From an uncultured Bacilli bacterium (GTDB taxonomy: Bacteria; Bacillota_I; Bacilli_A; RF39; UBA660): a stretch of DNA of 35,606 nt. Below are positions 22,760-31,982 of this stretch, piece by piece; the stretch's first letter is position 1; every line of letters starts with the position of its first letter. The DNA lies in contig CAKOOU010000010.1 in NCBI GenBank assembly GCA_934098455.1, forward strand, positions 1-35,606. The letters are read 5' to 3'. The notes under the pieces were generated by a model that was given only the letters and a program-made list of their open reading frames with translations, had not been told where the DNA came from and searched no databases. A program made the position numbers and the translations under genes.

Positions 22760-25036
22760 TTATTCACTTCTAAGTGCCACTACAGGATCTTTTTTACTAG
22801 CAATCTTAGCAGGTATAAAACCACCAACCATAGTCAAAGTCATACTAACAACAATTAATATTATTGAATGAATCGGACTTAAAATAGCAACATGTGATAA
22901 ATTAGTCATTTTATATATTATATTGTTTACAGGAATAGTTAACAAATATGCAACAATAACACCTATTAAACCACTTGTTATACCTATAATAAACGTTTCA
23001 GCATTAAATACTCTAGTAATATCTTTTTTTCTAGCACCTAAAGCCCTTAGTATTCCTATTTCTTTTGTTCTCTCTAAAACACTTATATAAGTAATTATAC
23101 CTATCATAATTGAAGACACAACTAAAGATATAGAACTAAAAGCTACTAAAACTAACGTAACAGCATTCATAATAGAACCACTCATACTTGATATCATTTT
23201 AGCTTGGTCAGTATAAATAATTTTATCATCATCTTTTTTTCCTTCATTATATTTATCTAAATATTTAAGCAATTTATCTTTACTATTAAAATCTTTAGGA
23301 TATAACATTATTGTACTAGGAATAGATTTACCACCCAAATAAGCTATCACACTATCTTTATTCATCTCAGAATTGTCAAATGACATACCAGTTAACACAT
23401 TAACATCATTATTTTTTTGAAATGTAACAATTTTAGAACTATCATTTATATCAATATAATAATCTAAAAAATCTTCCATATAAAGAATCAAAGAAGAAGT
23501 AACATACGAAAGATAATCTTTTTTCATTCTTAATATTCCAACAACATTAAGTTGATAAGCATTATCATACATTTCTTCATAATTATTATTTAATTTAAAA
23601 TATTTACCCTCCTTTTTATACAAATCATCATTCATAACTACTTTAATATTAGATTTTAAAATATCTTTAAAAGAATTATTTTTATCTTTACTTAAACCTA
23701 ATGCAGAAATAATATTTTCATCAACATTATTATTAGAATCAACAACTAATACTATTTCATTTTTATCATTAGGTAATCTACCATCTAATATATCATAATA
23801 TACATTTAAAAATGATTTATTATCAAATGATTTTGGTATAGAAGTAACACTTAACATTTTATTATCTACCATACTAACTTTTTCATTATTTTTCTGTATA
23901 AAATTAATATTAGTATTCTTAACATAAGATACTCCATAAGAATAATTTTTAGGAATATTTTCTATATACTTTACATAATCTTCAGTTATATTATTCTTAC
24001 GTACCATTAATTCCTCTTTATTTTTCTTAGGAATAACATATTTATAATTAGGATATTCTTCTTCATCCTTATCACTTATTTTTTTCATTGTATCTTCATC
24101 CATTTTAACACTATCACTTGATATAACAACAGGCATTTCTGAAAGTATCCCTTTTTCATATTTATCTATCTGTTTATTAAATCCATTAGACAAACTTAAA
24201 ATAAGTGCAATTCCAATTATTCCTATACTTGATGCAAAAGCAGTTAAAAGTGTTCTACCCTTTTTAGTTAATATATTATTAAAAGATAATAACAACGCTT
24301 CTTTAAAAGACATCTTTGTTTTATTTAATTTATAATTATTATATACTTCTTCATCTTCTTCTAAAGGATTATTATCACTAATTATATCTCCATCTTTTAA
24401 TTCTATAATTCTAGTTGAATATCTTTTAGCTAACTCATTATTATGTGTAACCATTATTACTAATTTTTCTTTTGATATTTCTTTTATAAGTTCCATTATC
24501 TGTATACTAGTTTTAGAATCTAAAGCTCCGGTAGGCTCATCAGCAAGTATAATATCAGGATTATTCACTAAACTTCTAGCAATTGCAACTCTTTGCATTT
24601 GTCCACCAGAAAGTTCATTCGGTTTTTTATACATATGTTTAGATAGTCCAACTTTTTCTAAAGATTTAATTGCCAATTCTCGTCTAGTTTTTCCCGAAAT
24701 ATTATTCAATTTCAAAGCCAATTCTACATTTTTTAAAACACTAATATGATTTATAAGATTATAACTTTGAAATATAAAACCTACACTTTTATTTCTATAA
24801 GCATCCCAATCTTTATCTTTAAATTTTTTTGTACTTTTCCCATTAATTATTAAATCTCCACTATCATATTTATCAAGTCCGCCTAAAATATTTAACATTG
24901 TAGTTTTACCACTACCAGATTGTCCTAATATAGTAACAAATTCATTCTTTCTAAATTTAACACTAACATCGTTTAATGCAACTTGAGTAAAATCTCCAGT
25001 TTTATATATTTTTTTTATATTTTCTATTTCTAACAT
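22760..25036 (-). CDS. MacB/LolD-type ABC transporter, ATPase fused to permease
   Basis: One 758-residue chain holds an ATPase (about 1-225) and an FtsX/MacB-type permease (about 245-758). The ATPase has Walker A 'GQSGSGKTT', signature 'LSGGQMQR' and Walker B 'IILADEPTGALD'. The permease has one span after 'SFNNILTKKGRTLLTAFASS', a large outer domain (about 285-620) and three C-terminal spans with 'ERTKEIGILRALGARKKDI'. Such pumps move peptides, lipoproteins or antimicrobial compounds across the membrane. The substrate is unknown. ATG 25036 is set by GGGGGA; ATG 25054 lies before that signal and is rejected. No two-component system is adjacent. Confidence 0.9.
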   Translation of the reverse strand: MLEIENIKKIYKTGDFTQVALNDVSVKFRKNEFVTILGQSGSGKTTMLNILGGLDKYDSGDLIINGKSTKKFKDKDWDAYRNKSVGFIFQSYNLINHISVLKNVELALKLNNISGKTRRELAIKSLEKVGLSKHMYKKPNELSGGQMQRVAIARSLVNNPDIILADEPTGALDSKTSIQIMELIKEISKEKLVIMVTHNNELAKRYSTRIIELKDGDIISDNNPLEEDEEVYNNYKLNKTKMSFKEALLLSFNNILTKKGRTLLTAFASSIGIIGIALILSLSNGFNKQIDKYEKGILSEMPVVISSDSVKMDEDTMKKISDKDEEEYPNYKYVIPKKNKEELMVRKNNITEDYVKYIENIPKNYSYGVSYVKNTNINFIQKNNEKVSMVDNKMLSVTSIPKSFDNKSFLNVYYDILDGRLPNDKNEIVLVVDSNNNVDENIISALGLSKDKNNSFKDILKSNIKVVMNDDLYKKEGKYFKLNNNYEEMYDNAYQLNVVGILRMKKDYLSYVTSSLILYMEDFLDYYIDINDSSKIVTFQKNNDVNVLTGMSFDNSEMNKDSVIAYLGGKSIPSTIMLYPKDFNSKDKLLKYLDKYNEGKKDDDKIIYTDQAKMISSMSGSIMNAVTLVLVAFSSISLVVSSIMIGIITYISVLERTKEIGILRALGARKKDITRVFNAETFIIGITSGLIGVIVAYLLTIPVNNIIYKMTNLSHVAILSPIHSIILIVVSMTLTMVGGFIPAKIASKKDPVVALRSE

Positions 25037-25141
25037 TATTATTTTCCCCCACATTTAAAATACTTCATAAATTATTATATTTATACATCATTATAAAAAT
25101 TATGAATTGTATTTTACACATTCAATAAAATTAAACACGCA

Positions 25142-25155
25142 CTCTATATATAGAG
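25142..25155. promoter_or_regulatory. 14-bp perfect palindrome upstream of the ABC transporter
   Basis: CTCTATATATAGAG reads the same on both strands and lies about 106 bases before the transporter's start, in a 267-base gap that is otherwise AT-rich with no open frame. It might bind a dimeric regulator. Confidence 0.3.
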
Positions 25156-25258
25156 CATCTACCAAATTAAATACAGTGTATAAAATATAGCACTAGTTTT
25201 TTATAAGTTCAATAGTTTTTTCATACTTTTTTTATCTTTTTTTGTCGAATTTACAGAT

Positions 25259-25316
25259 AATAAAAATCGTACTATACAGTTTATTAAAATCTGTTAATTT
25301 TTAGTACGATTTTTTA
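25259..25316. terminator. Hairpin with AAATCGTACT arms, probable terminator
   Basis: AAAAATCGTACT and AGTACGATTTTTT pair at the ends of a ~58-base structure whose loop contains an inner ACAG/CTGT pairing. On the minus strand it follows the thioredoxin gene stop by a few bases and ends in a T run. Confidence 0.7.
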
Positions 25317-25321
25317 ATATT

Positions 25322-25882
25322 TTAATCTTTATTAATTCCAGAATTATTTAACAATTTTTCAAACTCATCATATTCAGTATATCCAGTTTGAGCACCAACT
25401 ATTTTGTTATCTTTCATAATTAATATCATTGGTGTAGAACCAAAATTCTTTTCAACATAGTCTTCATAACCTTTACCAGTTAATTTTGTCATAATATCAT
25501 AAGATGATTGGTCTGTTATTCCACCATTTTCAAAATCCATTATTTTTGCTATATCAATATATAATGTAGTATATCCATATTTTTCTTGAGCATCCCATAA
25601 GTTTGGTAAGAAAGCACTACACCACCCACAAGTAGAACGTCCAATATAAACTACATTTAATTTACCTTTTGTCTCATTTTTTAAATCACTTGCATTTATT
25701 TCCTTAAACATAGATACATCATAATCTGTATTATATTCAGTTTCGTTGCTAGCATTTTCACCATTATTATTTGATGTATACATTTTAGAAACTCCAATAA
25801 CTAATACAATTAAAATTAATAATAGCATTAATAATACACATTTTCCTAACTTATAAATCTTGTTTAATAAATCTTTTTCCAT
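25322..25882 (-). CDS. Membrane-anchored thioredoxin-fold protein
   Basis: The 186 residues have an N-terminal membrane anchor (about 13-31), an acidic, Asn-rich linker and a thioredoxin fold (about 60-185) with the active site in 'GRSTCGWCSAFLP' (CxxC, CGWC) and the cis-proline in 'STPMILIMKDNKIVGAQTGY'. The form recalls the PedC/BrcD-type bacteriocin accessory thioredoxins of Gram-positives. It probably shuffles disulfides outside the membrane, and the pilin-like protein at 19722 has two cysteines that could be a client (inference). It has its own promoter and terminator. Confidence 0.87.
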   Translation of the reverse strand: MEKDLLNKIYKLGKCVLLMLLLILIVLVIGVSKMYTSNNNGENASNETEYNTDYDVSMFKEINASDLKNETKGKLNVVYIGRSTCGWCSAFLPNLWDAQEKYGYTTLYIDIAKIMDFENGGITDQSSYDIMTKLTGKGYEDYVEKNFGSTPMILIMKDNKIVGAQTGYTEYDEFEKLLNNSGINKD

Positions 25883-25910
25883 AACTACTCTCTTTCTAAT
25901 AACAATAAAT

Positions 25911-25940
25911 ATTATAAAACATTAGTAAAGTAGAAATCAA
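25911..25940 (-). promoter_or_regulatory. Promoter of the thioredoxin gene
   Basis: TTGATT (25940-25935), 18-base spacer, TATAAT (25916-25911) on the minus strand. Confidence 0.6.
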
Positions 25941-25988
25941 TAATTTTTATTATTAAGAACAAAAAAATTAATATTAATCCATCATTTT

Positions 25989-26864
25989 TTATATAAGTAA
26001 TTCTTGCTTACTATTAACTTTATTTTCAATATATTCAAGTTTATTAAACGATTTATCATTCTTTAATAATTCCATCTGTTTTTTTGCAATATTATTTAAT
26101 TTAACAAGTCTCTCATTTTGTGGCATTTTCATTTCAATTAATTCAGCATTAATATTCTCAAGATTATTCAGTATAACTAAATGAAGTAAATCAGTATAAT
26201 CTCTAATATTTCCTTTAACAGCTATTTCAGGGTTATTCTCTCGCCATTCTTTAGCAGTTATACCAAATAATGCAACATTTAAAACATCAGCTTCTTCAGC
26301 ATATACAAACTTTTTTTGCTCTTCAGATAAAGTAGGTACAATAATACTTTTAATAGCATCAGTATGAACTGTATAACTAACTTTTGCTAAAACTCTATTA
26401 GCATGCCAATCAATTTTATTTTGGTATGCTTCTTTTTTCTTTAATCGTTGAAATTCAGTTATTAAATAAAGTTTAAATTCAGGAGAAAGCCAGCTTGCAA
26501 ATTCAAAAGCAATATCACTTCTAGCATATGTTCCACCATTATTCCCTGATTTAGAAATAATACCAACTGCATTAGTTTCTTTAATCCATTTCTGTGGAGA
26601 CATTTTAAATTTATTACTACCTGCCTCATTTTTAAACGTGTCGAATTCGACACCTTTGAAGTTTTCATTATTAATACTTTCCCATAACCCCAAATAAGAA
26701 ATAACATCTTTATTCCTCATCCAGTTTTGTATTGGATATCTTGGTTCATCTTCATCAGCATATCTAGCTAAATCAGTTAGAGATATATAATCTTTATTAT
26801 CAATTCTTAATACATTAATTCTTTGCTCTTTTACTATAATTTCAGTTTTAATATTATCTTTCAT
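25989..26864 (-). CDS. KilA-N domain protein
   Basis: KilA-N domains bind DNA and occur in phage and mobile-element regulators. Here it starts after 'RINVLRIDNKDYISLTDLAR' and continues with 'IQNWMRNKDVISYLGLWESI', 'WIKETNAVGIISKSGNNGGTYARSD' split over strands, and 'IAFEFASWLSPEFKLYLITEF'. After it a helical C-terminal part (about 150-290) has the pattern seen in stand-alone KilA-N proteins of Bacillota ('NVALFGITAKEWRE'). The open frame runs up to a TTG at 26993. I prefer ATG 26864, which has AAAGGAT upstream; ATG 26891 and 26954 are alternatives. It is alone, with no other phage gene nearby, so it is likely a domesticated or leftover gene. Confidence 0.82.
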   Translation of the reverse strand: MKDNIKTEIIVKEQRINVLRIDNKDYISLTDLARYADEDEPRYPIQNWMRNKDVISYLGLWESINNENFKGVEFDTFKNEAGSNKFKMSPQKWIKETNAVGIISKSGNNGGTYARSDIAFEFASWLSPEFKLYLITEFQRLKKKEAYQNKIDWHANRVLAKVSYTVHTDAIKSIIVPTLSEEQKKFVYAEEADVLNVALFGITAKEWRENNPEIAVKGNIRDYTDLLHLVILNNLENINAELIEMKMPQNERLVKLNNIAKKQMELLKNDKSFNKLEYIENKVNSKQELLI

Positions 26865-27190
26865 TACATCACTTATCCTTTCTACTTTCATATAAAATTT
26901 TTTTATACCTATATTATTTAAAATCTTATTCAAATTCTTAACCTTTCTATACATATACACTGTTTTTAAAAATTTTCTTCTTTTGTTTTCCAATGATAAA
27001 GGCCTTCTAAAAACAATATATCATCATTTTTTTAGTAACACAAGATTTTTGTATCAATTTATATATTTTATTTATACTATATAAAAAATTCTAAAATAAT
27101 GGTTTTTGTATATAAAATGTATAAAATAAAGATAAATAATGAAAAATATTAATAAATATTATATAATTTTCTTATGTAAGGAATGATTAA

Positions 27191-28831
27191 ATGAAAAAAA
27201 ATAGTTTTGTAGAAGGAACTGTTATAGCTACTATATTTATTTTTTTAGTAAAAATATTAGGTATGTTATATGTTGTTCCATTTTATTCAATAGTAGGATC
27301 TCGCGGTGCAGCACTTTATAGCTATGCATATAACATATATTTAATTTTCTTAAGTATATCTAGTGCTGGTATACCAAATGCTATTAGTAAATTAATTAGT
27401 GAATATGAAACACTAGGATATTTAGAAGCAAAAACAAGAACATATAAAATATCTAAAAAAATAATTAGTTTATTATCTATATTATCTTTTATGTTATTAT
27501 TTATATTTGCAAAACCAATAGCACATTTAATAATTGGAGATATGACTGGTGGAAACACTATAAATGATATTGCATTCGTTATAAGATGTGTTTCAGTATC
27601 TATATTAGTTGTACCATTTTTAAGTATTACCAAAGGATATTTACAAGGACATAAAATAATGACACCATCTAGTGTTAGTCAATTAATAGAACAAGTTGTT
27701 AGAATAGCAATTATGCTACTTGGGTCATATTTAATATATAAAGTATTTAATGGAACATTAACACTTGCTGTTGGAATATCATTATTAGGTGCATTCTTTG
27801 GAGCTTTAGCAGCTGATTTATACCTATTAATAAAAATAAAACATAATAAGAAAGACTTACATTTAGATAAAGAATATAAAAAAGATTCTATTACAAATAT
27901 AGAAATTATTAAAAAAATTGCTAGTTATTCTATACCAATAATTATTATAAACTTAATAACTAACGTATATTCTTCTACTGATATGATACTAGTTAGTAGA
28001 ACAATACAACATTTAGGATATAGTGCTAGTGATGTAGAATTTATTACGTCTAGTATATCAACATGGTGTCCTAAAATATCTATGATTATTAATTCAATAG
28101 TATTAGGAATGACAATGAGTTTAATACCTAATATAGTATCTAGTTATGTAAAAAAAGATTATAAAAATGTTAATTTAAAAATAAATAAAGCTTTACAAAT
28201 TATACTTTATACTTCTATACCAATGACTGTTGGAATAAGTATTTTATCTACTCCAATTTGGACTATATTTTATAACACAAATAAATATGGAGGTTTAATA
28301 CTTAGTATAAATATTTTTACAGCACTACTAGTTAATATTAATATATCTACATCTACAATGCTACAATCAATGAATAAATTTAAAGCAGTATATTTATCTG
28401 TTATATTAGGGTTTGTGACAAATGGTATACTTGATGTTCCAATGATGTATTTATGTAAATATATAGGTATTGAAAGTTTTATAGGTAGTATAATTGCTAC
28501 TTGTATAGGATACTTTTTAAGTATAGGTGTTAGTATATATTATTTAAAGAAAGAAAGTAAAGATTTAAAATTTAAAAGCACTATTAACTTAACATATAAA
28601 ATGTTATTTGCAGTTATAATTATGTTTATGGTATTATTTACATTAAATAAAGTTTTACCATTTGATTTAATGACAAGAAATGGTGCAATGATTACTACTA
28701 TAATTAATTCTATAATTGGTGCAATAATATATATATTTATTACTTATAAATTAAATGTTATTAATGAAGTATTTGGTAAAGAATTTATTAATAAAATTAA
28801 AAACAAATTACATTTAAAAACTTCTAATTAA
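27191..28831 (+). CDS. Polysaccharide/lipid II flippase, MurJ-SpoVB-like (MOP superfamily)
   Basis: A 546-residue membrane protein with about 14 spans. The start 'SFVEGTVIATIFIFLVKILG' and 'PFYSIVGSRGAALYSYAYNI' match the SpoVB/YtgP/MurJ-like branch of Bacillota. It probably moves lipid-linked cell-wall precursors to the outer face. 'ISSAGIPNAISKLISEY' and 'TKGYLQGHKIMTPSSVSQLIEQ' are conserved in that branch. AAGGA precedes the ATG by eight bases. It converges on the asnB gene, and the terminators of the two lie back to back. The two neighbours together suggest a cell-wall precursor locus. Confidence 0.88.
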   Translation: MKKNSFVEGTVIATIFIFLVKILGMLYVVPFYSIVGSRGAALYSYAYNIYLIFLSISSAGIPNAISKLISEYETLGYLEAKTRTYKISKKIISLLSILSFMLLFIFAKPIAHLIIGDMTGGNTINDIAFVIRCVSVSILVVPFLSITKGYLQGHKIMTPSSVSQLIEQVVRIAIMLLGSYLIYKVFNGTLTLAVGISLLGAFFGALAADLYLLIKIKHNKKDLHLDKEYKKDSITNIEIIKKIASYSIPIIIINLITNVYSSTDMILVSRTIQHLGYSASDVEFITSSISTWCPKISMIINSIVLGMTMSLIPNIVSSYVKKDYKNVNLKINKALQIILYTSIPMTVGISILSTPIWTIFYNTNKYGGLILSINIFTALLVNINISTSTMLQSMNKFKAVYLSVILGFVTNGILDVPMMYLCKYIGIESFIGSIIATCIGYFLSIGVSIYYLKKESKDLKFKSTINLTYKMLFAVIIMFMVLFTLNKVLPFDLMTRNGAMITTIINSIIGAIIYIFITYKLNVINEVFGKEFINKIKNKLHLKTSN

Positions 28832-28841
28832 TATTATAAAT

Positions 28842-28874
28842 AACATAGTATTATATAATACTTATGTTTTTTTA
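28842..28874 (+). terminator. Terminator of the flippase gene
   Basis: AACATA-GTATT and AATAC-TTATGTT pair and are followed by a T run on the plus strand. Confidence 0.7.
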
Positions 28875-28879
28875 TATAT

Positions 28880-28905
28880 GAAAAAATCTACAAAACGTAG
28901 ATTAT
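28880..28905 (-). terminator. Terminator of the racemase-ligase-asnB operon
   Basis: AATCTAC and GTAGATT pair around GTTTT and run into TTTTTTC on the minus strand. The stem overlaps the asnB stop codon. Confidence 0.75.
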
Positions 28906-30737
28906 TTTTCTGTTATAAAGAATCTTTCATACCATATTAAGAATGAATATATAGTATATATTTTTTTACCATTACGTAATACATTATTATAATGATTATC
29001 TAACATTTCATTTATTTTATCTTTATTAAAGAATGTACTAACAAAATCTTTATTAAACATATCTTTTACTTTTTTGTAATATTTTTCTTCCATAATCCAA
29101 TTACCAAATGGTACTGGGAAACCTAATTTTTTTCTTTTAGCCCATTCAGTTGGAATAACTTTATTTGCAACTTGTCTAAATATATATTTAGTTTGATTAT
29201 CATGTACCATATATTTTGTAGGAAGTTTTTTAGATATATTCCATACTTCTTTATCTAAAAATGGTACACGTAATTCTACACTATTTGCCATAGACATCTT
29301 ATCTGCTTTTAAAAGTATATCATTAGGAAGCCAAAAGTTAAGGTCAATATACATTTTTCTAAGTACATCATTTTCTCCCTTAGTCTCATCATGATATGGC
29401 TTACACAAGTCATATGGTGTAATATCTGGTATATAATCTTCATTTAATATATCTTTTATTTCATCGTTTAAAAACATTTCTGTTTTATTATAATATCTTT
29501 TACTAATATCTTTTCCATATTTTTCTAATGTATGTTTACCTTTAAAATATGGTAATGGTTTTATTATATGTGATATTCCACTTCTAATAAATAATGGTAA
29601 AGATAAATATAATTTTTCACCTAGAGAATCATTATATTCATTATATCCACCAAACATCTCGTCAGCGCCTTCACCAGATAAGACAACTTTAACTTGACTT
29701 CTAGCAAGTTTGCTTAAGAAATATAATGGAACTGTACTAACGTTAGCACTAGGTTCATCACAATGATATTGTACTGTTGGTAATATATCAAAAAATTCAT
29801 CTCCACTAATTACTTTACTATAATGTTTTACATTAAAATGATCTGATAAACTTTTGGCATAATCTATTTCACTAAACCCTTTACCTTTAAATCCAACAGT
29901 AAATGTCTTATTAGGTTTAGCCATACTAACAACATATGATGAATCTACTCCACCACTAAGGTACGAACCTACTTCAACATCACTTATTTGATGATATTTA
30001 ATTGAACTTTCTAATGTTTCTTCTACTAATTTTTCATAATATTCGTAGCTGTTATTAACTTTATTATATTCTAATTTATGATAAGCATGTGTACTAACTT
30101 TACCATCTTTATAAATCAAATAATGTCCTGGTTTTAATTTTTTAGTATATTTAAAGAATGTTTCTTCTAAATGATTAGTACCATAAGATAAATACATTCC
30201 TAATACTTTATTATTTAACTCTTTCTTAAAATCAGGATGAGATAAGAAAGATTTAATTTCACTTCCTACCATAAATAAATTACCATTATTATAATAATAG
30301 AATGGTTTTATACCAAAATAATCTCTAGCACCAATTAATATATTTTTATTTTTATCATATATTATTATTCCAAACATACCACGTAATTTATTAAATATAT
30401 TTGTTCCATATTCTTCATATCCATGTACTATTACTTCGGTATCACTATTAGTTTTAAATTTATGATTTAATTTTTCTAAATCACTTCTTAATTCCATAAA
30501 ATTATATATTTCACCATTAAACATAACTACTACACTTTTATCTTCATTATATAATGGTTGATTCCCACCTTTTAAATCAATTATGGATAGTCTTCTAAAA
30601 CCCATAGCAATATTTTTATCTACATAATATCCATCACTATCTGGTCCTCTATGAATAATTCTATCAGACATATCTTTTATTATTTTCTTTTTATCATTTA
30701 TACTTCTTTTATCACTAAATCCACAAAATCCACACAT
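28902..30737 (-). CDS. asnB: Glutamine-dependent asparagine synthetase / amidotransferase AsnB
   Basis: 611 residues, full length. The N-terminal class II glutaminase has the catalytic Cys2 in 'MCGFCGFS', with 'HRGPDSDGYY' and 'NGEIYNF'. The C-terminal synthetase has the PP-loop 'SYLSGGVDSSYV' (about 255-266) and 'LSGEGADEMFGGYNEY'. Free asparagine synthesis is the default role. However, B. subtilis AsnB amidates peptidoglycan meso-DAP, and AsnH of Lactococcus amidates the D-Asp crossbridge. The gene follows an ATP-grasp ligase by four bases and a racemase before that, so amidation of a D-amino acid in the wall is the better guess here (inference). Confidence 0.92.
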   Translation of the reverse strand: MCGFCGFSDKRSINDKKKIIKDMSDRIIHRGPDSDGYYVDKNIAMGFRRLSIIDLKGGNQPLYNEDKSVVVMFNGEIYNFMELRSDLEKLNHKFKTNSDTEVIVHGYEEYGTNIFNKLRGMFGIIIYDKNKNILIGARDYFGIKPFYYYNNGNLFMVGSEIKSFLSHPDFKKELNNKVLGMYLSYGTNHLEETFFKYTKKLKPGHYLIYKDGKVSTHAYHKLEYNKVNNSYEYYEKLVEETLESSIKYHQISDVEVGSYLSGGVDSSYVVSMAKPNKTFTVGFKGKGFSEIDYAKSLSDHFNVKHYSKVISGDEFFDILPTVQYHCDEPSANVSTVPLYFLSKLARSQVKVVLSGEGADEMFGGYNEYNDSLGEKLYLSLPLFIRSGISHIIKPLPYFKGKHTLEKYGKDISKRYYNKTEMFLNDEIKDILNEDYIPDITPYDLCKPYHDETKGENDVLRKMYIDLNFWLPNDILLKADKMSMANSVELRVPFLDKEVWNISKKLPTKYMVHDNQTKYIFRQVANKVIPTEWAKRKKLGFPVPFGNWIMEEKYYKKVKDMFNKDFVSTFFNKDKINEMLDNHYNNVLRNGKKIYTIYSFLIWYERFFITEK

Positions 30738-30741
30738 TATA

Positions 30742-31974
30742 TCACTTCCAATCCCAGTTTGATTCCTTATACGCTACTATATAATTATAAGCAATTTTAA
30801 TTAATAATAATTTACGTAAGAAGCCATTATCTTTCTTATAAGAAAGTGGATTAACTCTATCTCTCCATAAACTTAATACTTTTTCTTTATATTTTTCGTT
30901 GGTAATATATTTTTTTACTATATATTTTGGTACAAACGTTTCTAATTGTTGATTTTCTACTATTTGATAATCTAATTCTTCTTTTAATATTAAATCTTTA
31001 TATAATATTTCAATTAAATTAAATCCACATGGAGCAATATAATAAGAACATCTACCTTGTCTAGCATTAATTTCCATTACTTTATATTTTCCATCACGTT
31101 CATCATATTTCATATCAAATTCAGCAAAACCTTGATATTCTATTTTTTCCATAAATTTCTTTATTTTATTTATTTGGTCTGTAACACCAGGAAATTCTGA
31201 ATAACCATTTATTAAAACAGCAGCATTACCTATCATTTTAGATGAATGCTCTTGTAAACCTATTTGTGCGAATGATATAAGTTTAACTTCATGATTTTTA
31301 TCTACATAAACTACTGCATCAAATAAATGTGAATCATCTCCAGGAATATATTCTTGTATTATTAATGTATCATCATATCCACCATTTTTAAAATACCCTA
31401 TTACTTCATTTAATTCTTCCATAGTATTAAGTCTATATATTTTTTTCTTACCCTTAAAATTAATATGTTTAAATAAGATTACATTAGCAGGTTTAACTAT
31501 TACAGGAAAATTTATTTTTTTCTTAACTTTATCATCTAATTTACAATCAAAATATATAGTTTTAGGTAAATCTAAAACACTTTTAGCATAAGTTTTATAA
31601 AAACTTTCTTTATTAACTAATGTTCTTTGTAATTCTACACTAGGATAATTAAAATAAAATTTCTTTTTTAATTTAGTTTGATTTTTAGCAATAAACTCTC
31701 CATAAGTTTCATTACTACTAACAAGTAATATTTTTTCTCCTTTATGTAAATTATAATATTCTTCTAATGCATTTAAAAATATATTTTCATCCCATAATTT
31801 TTCTATATATTTTATATTTAATATTTTAGTATATCTTGTATAAGCAAATGATTTTTGTCCTGGTATATCTATTGATATTAAATCTGCTTTCTTACCAGTA
31901 AATTCATGATAACATCTTGCTAAGTAATATGCATTTATATCATTTCCTATTATTAAACATCTAAATTCTTTCAT
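30742..31974 (-). CDS. ATP-grasp ligase, candidate D-aspartate ligase
   Basis: 410 residues. The N-terminal part resembles the COG3919-type ATP-grasp proteins ('IGNDINAYYLARCYHEFTGK', then 'ILLVSSNETYGEFIAKNQ'). The ATP-grasp core follows: 'FPVIVKPANVILFKHINFKG', 'LIIQEYIPGDDSHLFDAVV', and 'AEFDMKYDERDGKYKVMEIN', whose acidic and Asn residues bind Mg-ATP. Aslfm of Enterococcus faecium, the D-Asp ligase for the crossbridge, belongs to this group. With a racemase 8 bases upstream and AsnB 4 bases downstream the operon mirrors the racemase-ligase-amidase set of D-Asp crossbridges. Another amino acid or a non-wall substrate is possible. Confidence 0.65.
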   Translation of the reverse strand: MKEFRCLIIGNDINAYYLARCYHEFTGKKADLISIDIPGQKSFAYTRYTKILNIKYIEKLWDENIFLNALEEYYNLHKGEKILLVSSNETYGEFIAKNQTKLKKKFYFNYPSVELQRTLVNKESFYKTYAKSVLDLPKTIYFDCKLDDKVKKKINFPVIVKPANVILFKHINFKGKKKIYRLNTMEELNEVIGYFKNGGYDDTLIIQEYIPGDDSHLFDAVVYVDKNHEVKLISFAQIGLQEHSSKMIGNAAVLINGYSEFPGVTDQINKIKKFMEKIEYQGFAEFDMKYDERDGKYKVMEINARQGRCSYYIAPCGFNLIEILYKDLILKEELDYQIVENQQLETFVPKYIVKKYITNEKYKEKVLSLWRDRVNPLSYKKDNGFLRKLLLIKIAYNYIVAYKESNWDWK

Positions 31975-31982
31975 ATCTTCAC

